Part shown: positions 1 to 10,100 of the stretch, piece by piece
Position numbering within the stretch: position 1 is the stretch's first letter
How the letters are laid out: each line of letters opens with the position of its first letter
NCBI RefSeq assembly: GCF_000955955.1
Contig: NZ_JYJG01000181.1
Coordinates: 1 to 13,894 of the forward strand
DNA length: 13,894 nt
Source of the DNA: Lentzea aerocolonigenes
GTDB lineage: Bacteria > Actinomycetota > Actinomycetes > Mycobacteriales > Pseudonocardiaceae
Direction of reading: 5' to 3'
The notes under the pieces: generated by a model
The model's input: the letters and a program-made list of their open reading frames with translations, nothing else
The model's database searches: none
What the model was told of the DNA's origin: nothing
Translations under genes and position numbers: made by a program

Positions 1-259
1 ATCCGAAGTCGGCCAGCGTGCGCTGCAGGTCGAACGCGATGCCGCCGCCGAAGCGGTCCGCACCGGTCAGGCAGGACACCAGGGTCAGGGCTTCCTGCTC
101 GCGCACGGACATCAGGTCGCGGAACACCCGCAGGTCGTGCAGCAGCTCGCCCAGCGCGTCACCGCTCACGGTGACGGTGCGGCCGTCGGTCAGCTCGAGC
201 CGCGCGTTGCCGGGGTTTCCGTGCAGAGTGACATAGGCGGACCGCTCCGGCCACGGCGC
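1..259 (-). other. B7 caspase/CHAT-like domain, truncated by window edge, His 223 / Cys 73
   Basis: His at window residue 4558 and Cys at residue 4608, with the standard 50-residue spacing. The closing VVAPT strand is outside the window. Confidence 0.65.
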
Positions 260-1105
260 CGGCTGCGAACGGTCCGGCCTGCCGTGATCCGACCTCCCCT
301 CGATGAGCGACGTCGTGCCCCGGTGCGGGAGCGACAGTTCCGTCACGTCGTGGCGCAGCTCCCGCCCGACCACGAACGACACGACCTGCGGACGGCCGTC
401 CGGACCGTTGATCGAGGCGACCCGCACCTCGCTCGTGTGGAACCTGGTCGGCCAGCCCCTCCCCAGGGTGCGCGCCTCCAGCTCCCTGCCCTCGACCACG
501 TCCGCCAGCGGGAACGCCCGCCACGAGCCACCGCGGTCCACGACGATCTGGCCGCCACGGCCCGGCCAGTCCGTGCGCAGGTGCACGTCCGTCGTCGGCG
601 CCACCACCAGCTCATGCCAGCCGTTCGCCATCAACGCCTGCTGGAAGTCCCGCGCCGCCACACCGGCACCCGACCGGCCGGCGAGCAGCACCACCGCGCC
701 GCCCTCGTTGGCCTCCGCCATCCGCTGGAACTTCGGCAGCTCGGACACCACGCGCCCGAACGTGGTCCCGTCGACCCGCACCCGCGAGCCGTCGGTCAGC
801 CGCAGCTCGAAGGAGTCCTCGGCACCCCGCACCGCGACGTACATCGCGTCCTTGCGCCAGCGTGCGGGAGCCTCCATTCCCCCCTTGCTGCTCGGGAACC
901 GGGAATCGCTCACCGGCTGCACGAAGGTGCGCAGGTGCTCGCTCCTGGGCGCGGCACCCCACCTCAGCGACGCGGAACGCTCGCCGCCGCTGAGGAACGT
1001 CAGCCCGACCGGTTCGCTGAACAGTCCCAGCGGATCGGTCCTGCGCCACATCCGCTGGACCCGGACCTCGCCGGACTCGAAGCGGCGCACCTCGCCGTTG
1101 GCGTC
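1..1105 (-). repeat. Super-repeat 7, partial: brick A7 and start of B7
   Basis: A7 starts at Asp 1105 with RRFESGEVRVQRMWRRTDP. It has YVAVRG and Gly 679 (LLAGRSG), and resembles A4 most closely in its second half (GGQIVVDRGGSWRAFP and the following SINGPDG motif of B). B7 starts at 259: YVTLHG with His 223, EALTLVSCLTG with Cys 73 (spacing 50). It continues to the window edge inside the helix IAFDLQRTLADFG. C7 and anything after it are outside. Confidence 0.9.
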
Positions 1106-4100
1106 GTAACCCATCGGCCGCTGGTCCACCCACGGCGACCGCTGCGGCGAGGGAGCGTCCAGGTTCCGATGACCGGGCGCGGGCGTGACCTCCGCATCGG
1201 TGCCACGGTCGTGCCGCACCCCGCCGTCGGCCGATGCCAGGCGCGCGGCGCGGTGCTCGGCCCAGCCGTCACCGGCCCGCAGGACCGGCGTGCCGTCCGC
1301 ACCGGCGACGACCTCGACCCCGCCGCGCGACTCGAACACCGAGTCGCGGAAGCCGAAGTCGCGGATCAGCGTCTGGTAGAAACCGCGGACCTGCCCCGAC
1401 ACGTCCACCGGCTGCGACACGGCCAGCGCGACAGGTGCCCGTTCCGCGCCGCGGAACGCCTCGGACTCGCCGACCACCCGCGCGAGCACCGGGCCATCGA
1501 CGAACACCGTGTCACCGCGGGTGGTGCGCACCGCGAACTCGTTCGCCGCACCCGGCTCGACGTCCACGACGAACGCCCGCTCCGGCAGCGCACCGTCCTC
1601 GACGCGGCCGCCCGTGGCAGCCCAGGCCGAGCCGTCCTCCCGGAACGACACGCCGACCACCCGGCCGTCGCGCACCATCGGAGTCGACCGCACCTCGCCC
1701 GGCGCGAACGGCACCCACCGGGGATCGTCCTGCAGCCTACCCAGCGCCGTTGCCGCGCCAGACGAGAACTGCTCCCAGCGGCCGCCGTCGATGACATTGG
1801 TGTCCCAGGTGGTCTTGCTCCGCTCGTGCAGCGCGGTCGACTTCGTGGGCGCCACCACCGGCTGGTGATAGCCCAGCTCGACCAGCGCGCGCTGGAAGTC
1901 GTCAGCGACACCACCGACGCCGCGCCTCGCACCGACCTCGCAGGAGATCAGGGTCAGCGCCTCCTGCTCGCGCACCGACATCAGGTCCCGGAACACGCGC
2001 AGGTCGTGCAGCACCTCGGCCAGCACGTCGCCGCGTACCAGGACCTTCCGGCCATCGGTCAGCTCGAGCCCCACGAGGTGCGAACGGCCGTGCACCGTCA
2101 CGTACGCCGACTGTTCGGGCCACGGCGCCGGCTGCGGCGTGATCCGGCCGTCGGCCACGTCCTGATCGAAGCTCTCGCCGCGGTCTCCCTCCGGCAACAG
2201 CCACGTGGTGCCGTTGTGACGGCGGCTCAGCAGGTCCTGGTCGACGCGCAGCGTCGACCCGGTCATGAACGTGACCGCGACCGGCCCGCCCTGCCGGTCG
2301 TCGACCCTGGCGACCCGCACCTCGCCGGTGCGGAACACGGTCGGCTCCGCCTTCATGGTGAGCGCGGGCAGGGACCGGTCCACGACCACGTCCGGCAGCG
2401 GGAACGCCTGCCAGGCCCCACCCCGGTCCACGACGATCTGGCCACCGCGCTTCAACCACGCGGTCCGCAGGTGGACATCGGCCGTCGGCGCCACCACCAG
2501 GTGATCCCAGCCCCGCGCCGCCAGCGCCTGCTGGAAGTCACGCGCCGCCGCACCCTCACCCGACCGGCCGGCCAGCAGCACCAGCGTGCCGCCGTCGTTG
2601 TTCTCGGTCATCGCGCGGAACGGCGCGAGCTCCGCCATCAACCGGCCGAGAGTGGACCCATCCACCTGCACGCGCGCGCCGTCGCTCAGCCACAGGTCGA
2701 AGGCGTCCCCGCCGCCCCGCACCGCGACGTACATCGAGTCCGCCCGCCACGGACCCGCCGTCTCCGCGGCGCCCTTGCTGCTCGGGAACGCCGACGAACC
2801 CTCGGGGTGCATGAACGTCCGCAGGTGCTCGTTGCCGGGCTCACGAGCCCACCGCAGCGAAGCGGACCGCTCGCCATCGGTGAGGAACGTCAGGCCGACC
2901 TGGTCACCGCCGCGCGTCATCGGCCGTACCTGGACCTCGACCGGCTCGAAGCGGCGCACGTCACCGGTCGCGTCCACACCCCGCAACCGCCCGAACCCGT
3001 AGGTGCGCGTGGACGACTCCCCAGTGGCCCCCGGCGTCCGCCCGGCGTCCGGGTCCGGTCCGGCGGTGGGGCGGCCGTGTTCGGCCACCGGCACGTCACT
3101 CGTGCGGACGTCGGCCGCCGGGAACGCCCGCCACGTCCCGCCGTGGCTCACGACGATCTGACCGGCTCCCGCCTCGTCCGTCCGCAGGCGGATCTCGGTC
3201 GTCGGCGCCATCACCTGCTCACGCCGTCCCGCAGTTTCCAGCGCCTGCTGGAAGTCCCGCGCCGCCTCGCCGGAACCGGACCAGTTCGTCAGCAGCACCA
3301 CCGTGCCACCCTCGTTGCGGTTCGCGACGTGCTGGAACTTGTCCAGCTGGGACGTCACCCGCCCGAACGTCGAGCCGTCCACCCGCAGCGACGAGCCGTC
3401 CTTGAGCGACAGCTCGAAGTAGTCGCTGTCCCCGCGCACCGCCACGTACGTCGCATCCTCGCGCCACGACGCGGTCGTCTGCCTGGACTCGCCGATGACG
3501 CCCAACGGCGAAACCATCGGATGCACCAGCGTCTGGACGTGCGTGCTCCTGGGCTCGGCACCCCACGCGAGGGAGGTGTCGCGGGCGGGGCCGGTGAGGA
3601 AGGTCAACCCGACCGGATCGCTGAACAGGCCGAGCGGGTTGGTCTTCCGCCACATCCGCTGGACCTGGACCTCGCCCGCCTCGAACCGGCGCACCTCACC
3701 GGACAGGTCCACGCCACGCAACGTCGTGTCGGCGCCACCCGGGACAACGCGGACGGTGAGGTTGTCGCTGTGGTCGTAGACGGTCCAGCCGTCCTGGGTC
3801 CACACGGCACCGTCGCGCAGACCGGCGGCGCCCCTGGGCTCGTGGACCGGGTTCTCGACGAGGAACTCGACGCGAAGGGCGTTGTGGAACGCGCGTCCCT
3901 GGGTCGGGCCGTCCAGCGGGGTCGACATCACCAGCGCCAGCGGCTCCCCACTCGGGATGCGCCCCATGCCGCGGAACGTCTCGCTCTCGGCCACCACCCG
4001 TGCGAAGGCCGGACCATCGATGTGCACGGGCCTGCCCTCGCCCGTGTACACCAGGATCCTACCGTCCACATCGGACTCAGCCGACACGTGGAACGTCCGC

Positions 4101-7100
4101 TGCGAGAACTGCTTGGCCTGTGCGCCATCGGGAACGGGCCCGGTCTCCCCGGCGCCGTCCCGCCGGAACGACACGCCGACCTGGCGGTCTCCGTGCATGA
4201 TCGGCGTCGACCGCACCTCACGCGGCTGGAACGGCGCCCAGCGGGCCTCGTCGGCCAGCAGGCCCAGCACGGCGGCCCCGCGGGACGAGAAGTGCTCCCA
4301 CCGGCCGGCATCGACCACCTGCGTTCCCCACACACCAGGCCGGAGTGTGTGAGTGATGAGCGTTGTCGTCGGCGCCACCACCGGCCCGTGATACCCGAGC
4401 CCGGCGATCGCCTGCTGGAAGTCGTGCGCGAAACCGCCGGTGCGCCGGTTTGCGGCGACCGAACAGGACAGCAGGGTCAACGCTTCCTGCTCACGTGCGG
4501 ACATCAGGTCGTGGAACGCCCGCAGATCGAACAACAGGCCGGCGAACTCCTCGCCCCGCACCCTGACCGTGCGCCCGTCGTTCAGCTCGACCGTCACGGT
4601 CTCGGGACTGCCGTGCATGTTCACGTACGCGGACTGCTCCGGCCACGGTGCGAGCTGCACGTCCGCCCGCCCCGTCCGCACGGCGCGATCGACCTCGGCG
4701 AAGCTGCGCACTCCCGCCGGCATCAGCCCGGTCGTGCCCTCGTGCGGGCGCGACAGCGACCTCAGCCCGAAGCGCTGATCGGTTCCGATCTGGAAGGTCA
4801 CCGCCTGCGGCTTGCCGTCCGGGCCGTTGATCGAGGTGATCCGCACCTCGCTCGAGCGGAACGCGGTCGAGGTCCCGTACCGCGTCTCCGCCTCGATCAG
4901 CCGGTTCGAGACCACCTCGGCCTCCGGGAACGCCCGCCAGGAGCCACCGCGGTCAACGACGATCTGACCACCGCGTCCCGGCCAGTCCGTCCGCAGGTGC
5001 ACGTCGGCCGTGGGCGCCACCACGAGCTGGTGCCAGCCCTGAGCCGCCAGCGCCCGCTGGAAGTCCGCGGCCGCGCCACCGACACCGGACCGGTCCGCCA
5101 GCAGCACCACCGTGCCGCTCTCGTTGTGGTTCATCATCCGCTGGAACTTGTTCAGCTGGGCCGTCACCCGGCCGAACGTCGAGCCGTCCACCCCCAGCCG
5201 CGAGCCGTCCTTCAGCCGCAGCTCGAACGTGCCGCCCTCGGCACGCACCGCGACGTACATCGCCTCCCTGCGCCACGGGCCCATCTGCTCCGCGGCACCC
5301 CTGCTGCTCGGGAACGACGACGATCCCTCCGGGTGCACGAACGTCTGGCGGTGCGTGCTCCTCGGCTCGGCACCCCACCTCAGGGAGTTGGTGCGGTCCT
5401 TGCCGCTGAGGAACGTCAGTCCGACCGGGTTGTCGTTCCACAGCCCCATCGGGTCGGTCCGCCGCCACATCCGGCTGACCCGGACCTCGCCCGGTTCGAA
5501 CCGGCGCACCTCGCCGTTGAGGTCGACGCCCATCGGCCGCCGGTCCACCCACGGCGGCGGCTGCGGCACCGGAGTGTGCTCGGATTCGTCCGACGGCGTG
5601 CTCTCCCCGTCGTCGCTGGTGCGGTCGACCGGACTCTGCTCGCCACCGTCGTCCGGGGCGTTGCCCCCGTCGGCCTCCGCCGGCGTGATCTCCTCATCGG
5701 TGCCGGCGCGGCCCGGTGAAGACGAAGGCGCGACCGCGTCCTCGGCGTCAGCCCTCGCGTCGAGGTCGCGCGGCGCCACGCCGTCGGCCGGTGCCGAGGC
5801 GGTGCCGGGGTGCTCGGCCCAGCCGTCCCCGGCCCGCAGGACCGGCGTGCCGTCCGCGCCCGCGACGACCTCGACCCCGCCGCGCGACTCGAACACCGAC
5901 TCGCGCAACCCGTAGTCGCGGACCAGCGTGTCGTGGAAACCGCGGACCTGCCCCGACACGTCCACCGGCTCGGACAGCGCCAGCACGACGGGAGCCCGCT
6001 CCGCACCGCGGAACGCCTCCGACTCACCGACCACCCGCGCGAGCACCGGGCCGTCGACGAAAACGGCGTCACCACGAGAGGTGCGCACCACGAACTCGCC
6101 GTCACCGGCAGGCTCGACGTCCACGACGAACGACCGCTCCGGCACCGGCGCGGTGAACCTGCCGCCCGTCTCGCCCCAGGCCGGACCGCCGTCCCGGAAC
6201 GACACACCGACGACCTGGCCGTCGCGCAGCACCGGAGCCGAACGCACCTCGCCCGGCGTGAACGGCACCCACCGGGACTCCTCGGACAACCTGCCCAGCG
6301 CCGGTGCCAGGCCCGACGAGAACTGCTCCCAGCGGCCGCCGTCCTCGATGAAGGTCTCCCACACGGTCCGGCGCAACGTGTGCAGGTAGACCGGCTTCGT
6401 GGGCGCCACCACCGGCTGGTGGTAGCCGAACTCGGCCAGTGCGCGCTGGAAGTCGTCCGCGACACCACCTGCGGCCCGCACCGCACCGGTCGAGCAGGAC
6501 AGCAGGGTCAGCGCTTCCTGTTCGCGCGCGGACATCAGGTCGCGGAACACCTGGAGGTTGTGCAGCACGTCGGCCAGCACGTCACCGGTGACACCGACCT
6601 TGCGGCCGTCGTTGAGCTCCAGGAACGCGTGGGTGGGGAACCCGTGCAGCGTCACGTACGCCGAGCGCTCCGGCCACGGCGCCGGCTGCGACCCGTCCCG
6701 CCCCTCGTCGAAGTCCTGCTCGACCCGCTGGCCGTGGTCGCCTTCCGGCAGCAGCAACGTCGTACCGCCGTCGGGACGACGCAGGTACGACACGTCTGAA
6801 CGCATCTCCGCGCCGATGCCGAACGTCACCGCGACCGTCCTGCCCTGTGCATCGACGACCCCGGTGACCCGCACCTGGCTCGTGCGGAACTCGGTCGGCT
6901 CCTTCCTGGTCGTGAGCGCGGGCAGGACGTGGTCCTCGACGACGTCCGGCAGCGGGAACGCCCGCCAGGACCCGCCCTGGTCCACGACGAGCTGGCCACC
7001 CCGGCTCAGCAGCGGCGTCCGCAGGTGCACGTCGGTCGTCGGCGCGACCACCAGGTGGTCCCAGCCCTGCTCCGCCAGCGCCTGCTGGAAGTCGCGCGCC

Positions 7101-10100
7101 GCCGCACCTTCGGCCGACCGGCCCGAGAGCAGTACCAGCGAGCCGCCCGCGTTGTCCCTGGTCATGTCGCGGAACGGCCTCAGCTCGGCCACGACCCGCC
7201 CGAACGTCGACCCGTCCACGCGCACCGGCGCGCCGTCGGTCAGGCGCAGTTCGAACGAGAGGCGCAGTTCGAACGAGTTCTCCCCGCCGCGCACCGCGAC
7301 GTACATCGCGTCCCGGCGCCACGGACCCGCCATCTCGGTGGCGCCCCTGCGGCTCGGGAACGACGACGAACCCTCGGGATGCATGAACGTCCGCAGGTGC
7401 TCATTCTCGGGTGCGCCTCCCCACCTGAGCGAGGCCGTCTGCTCGGAACCACTCAGGAACGTCAGGCCGACCGGCTCCCCGTCACGCAACATCGGCCGGA
7501 ACTGCACCTCGCCGGGCTCGAACCGGCGCACTTCACCGGCGAGGTCGACGCCCTGTGGCCGTTCATCCGCCCACGGGATCTCCTCCGACAACGGCGTGCC
7601 GGACTCGTGGTGTGCCGTCCAGCCGTCCTCGGCCTGCAGCATCGGCGTGCCGTCCACGCCTTCGACGACCTCGACCGCGCCGCGCGGCTCGAACACCGTC
7701 TCGCGGAAGCCGAAGTCGCGGACCAGCGCCTCGTGGAACGCGGCGCCCTCTCCCGACGTGTCCAGCGGCGTCGACGTCACCAGCGCGAGCGGAGCCTCGT
7801 CCGCACCGCGGAACGCCCCGGACTCGGCGACCACCCGCGCGAAGGCCGGACCGTCGACGAACACGGAGTCACCGCGGGAGGTCTGCACCACGTACCAGCC
7901 GTCCGAGGACGACTCGACGTCCACGGCGAACGCGCGCTCCGGTACGCCGCCGTCGGCGATCCTGCCGCCGGTGGCCTCCAGAACCGAGCCCTCCGGCCGG
8001 AACGACACGCCGACCACCCGGCCGTCGCGCACGACCGGCTCCGAGCGCACTGCGTCAGGCGCGAACGAGTCCCACCGGCCCGTGCCGTCCGGGCTGGTGA
8101 ACTCGCCCAGCACGTGCGCGGGCGCCGCCGTGAACCGCTCCCAGTTGCCGCCGTCCTTGACGCGCGTTTCCCAGCCGCGGCCGCTCCAGCCGTGGATGCC
8201 CACCGGGCGGGTGGGCGCGACCACCGGCTGGTGGTGCCCGAACTCGGCCAGCGTCCGCTGGAAGTCGTGCGCGGCACCACCAGTTCCGAGCACCGCACCG
8301 GTGGTGCAGGACATCAGCAGGATGGCACCCGGCTGACGCTCGGCCAGCATCTGGCGGAACGGGCGCAGGTCGTTGACCACGCGGGCGAAGGTCTCGCCGC
8401 TCACCTCGGCGATGCGCCCGTTGGTCAGTTCCACGTACATCGTGCGTTCGGTGCCGTGGGTGAAGAGGTGGGCCGAGTCCGCCGGCCAGGTCGGCATCTC
8501 GTAGCGGCCGGGCGGCGACCCGTCCGGCCTGGAGTTCCCGTTCTCGGGGAAACCCTCGTCGTAGAGGAACGTCCGGTTCAGGTAGGGGTCCCGCTCGACG
8601 CCGCGAATGGGTCCCAGCTCGGGTCCGACGACGAACGCCGTACCCATGCTGGTGCCGTCCGGGCCGGTGACCGCGCGAGTGCGCACCTCGGCCGTGCGGA
8701 ACGTGACCGGAGTGCCGTCGGTGCGGACCCCGGACAGCTCCAGGTTCTCGATCACGTCGGGCAACGGGAAGGCACGCCACGAGCCGCCCCGGTCCAGCAC
8801 CAGCTCGCCACCTCGGCCGAACCGCGGGGTCCGCAGGTGCACGTCCGCGGTCGGCGCCACCACCAGGTGGTCCATCGCGGCGGCCCGCAGCCCGCGTTCG
8901 AGGTCCGCCGCCGCGCCGCCCGGTCCGTCGAGGACACCGGACCGGCCGGACAGCAGCACCAGCAGAGCGGACTCGTTCTGCCGGGAGATCCGCTGGAACA
9001 CGTCCAGTTCGGACAGCACCCGCGCGAACGTCGACCCGTCCACCCGCAACGGCGTGCCGTCGGTCAGCCGCACCTCGAAGGACTGCTCGCCGCCGCGCAC
9101 CGCGACGTAGGTCGAGTCCGCCTGCCACGGCGCATCCGCGCGTTCGGCACCGCTGCGGCTGGGGAACGCCGAGGACGTCTCCGGGTGCAGGTAGCTGCGC
9201 AAGTGTGCTTCCGCGGGAGCCTCTCCCCACTTCAGGGAGCGCGTGCCTTCCTTGTCGGACAGGAACGTCAGGCCGATCTCCTGGCCCTGGCGCACCAGCG
9301 GACGCACCTGCACCTCGCCGGGCTCGAACCGGCGGACCTCGCCGCTCGGGTCCTCACCGGACGGCCGGTCGTCGGCCTGCGGCGAGGCGGCGCCTTCCAC
9401 CTCGTCGGTGCTCGCCCTCGCCCCGTCGAGCTGGATCTCATCGGCCGCGTCCCGCACGACCTCGGCGTCGCGCGCCACCGACGTGCCGGGAACGGCCTCG
9501 GTCCCGGCTCTCCCGACCGGCATCTCGTACACCGACTCGCGGAAGCCGAACTCCCGCTGCAGGGTGTCATGGAAAGCCTGGCGCTGGCTCGGCACCTCCG
9601 CCGCCGTCGACGGCACCAGGGCGAGCGGCACCTGTTCCCCATCGCCCATCGCGGTGCGGAACGGCTCGGACTGAGCGACCACCCGCGCGAACGTCGGCCC
9701 GTCGACCGACAGCGCGATGCCGTCGGTGGTGCGCACGGTGAGCCAGCCGTCCGAAGAGGACTCGACGTCCACGACGAACGCCCGTCCCGCCGGCGTCGAC
9801 GCGACCTCCGGCCGGAAGGACACACCGGCCACGCGGCCGTCGTCGCGCACCACCGGCACGGACCGCACGTCGGCGGGCGCGAACGACGTCCACTCGCCGT
9901 CCGCGGTGCGCACGCCGAGCTGCCGCACGTCACCGGAGGCGAACCTCTCCCAGGTGCCGGCGTCGGCGATCCACGGCTCCCAGGTGCCGTCGCCGTGCCG
10001 CCAGGTGCCCACCTGGCGGGTCGGCGCGACGACGGGCTGGCGGTGACCGAACTGGTCGAGCGCGCGCTGCAGGTCGTGCGCCACGCCGCCCGCCCTGGGG

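Larger units (their letters stand above)
5819..7546 (-). repeat. Super-repeat 3: bricks A3, B3, C3
   Basis: A3 starts at Asp 7546 and carries YVAVRG and Gly 7123 (LLSGRSA), plus an 18-bp in-frame tandem duplication at 7243-7278. B3 follows FRTSQVRVTGVV; its domain starts at 6682. C3 follows FTPGEVRSAPVL and runs from 6142, with Ser 5974 (VLALSEPVD), ending in SVFESRGGVEVVAG and DGW at 5821. This unit is colinear with unit 6: landmark residues are offset by 4554-4557 bp throughout, apart from the 18-bp duplication. Confidence 0.9.

Noticed and set aside
2975..3100. Short A5-A6 spacing considered as a frameshift or pseudogene break
   Set aside because: The frame is open across the junction and the A6 motifs resume in the same frame, so it is an in-frame loss of bricks and not a broken gene.
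4321..4360. Palindrome-like ACACACC / GGTGTGT stretch considered as a terminator or operator
   Set aside because: Lies inside brick B4 in the open frame, with no poly-T tract and no nearby gene boundary.
137..5719. Plus-strand open frame of 1860 codons, Arg/His/Pro-rich
   Set aside because: Its codons lie antisense to the minus frame. The product is low-complexity (repeated RPVR.QVHV..RRHH strings) that mirrors the minus-strand repeats, and no protein family is recognisable. Stop-poor antisense frames are expected in GC-rich genes.
6558..8336. Plus-strand open frame of 592 codons, Ser/Pro/Thr-rich
   Set aside because: Ser/Pro/Thr-rich translation of the complement in a third register; repeats again mirror the minus-strand units.
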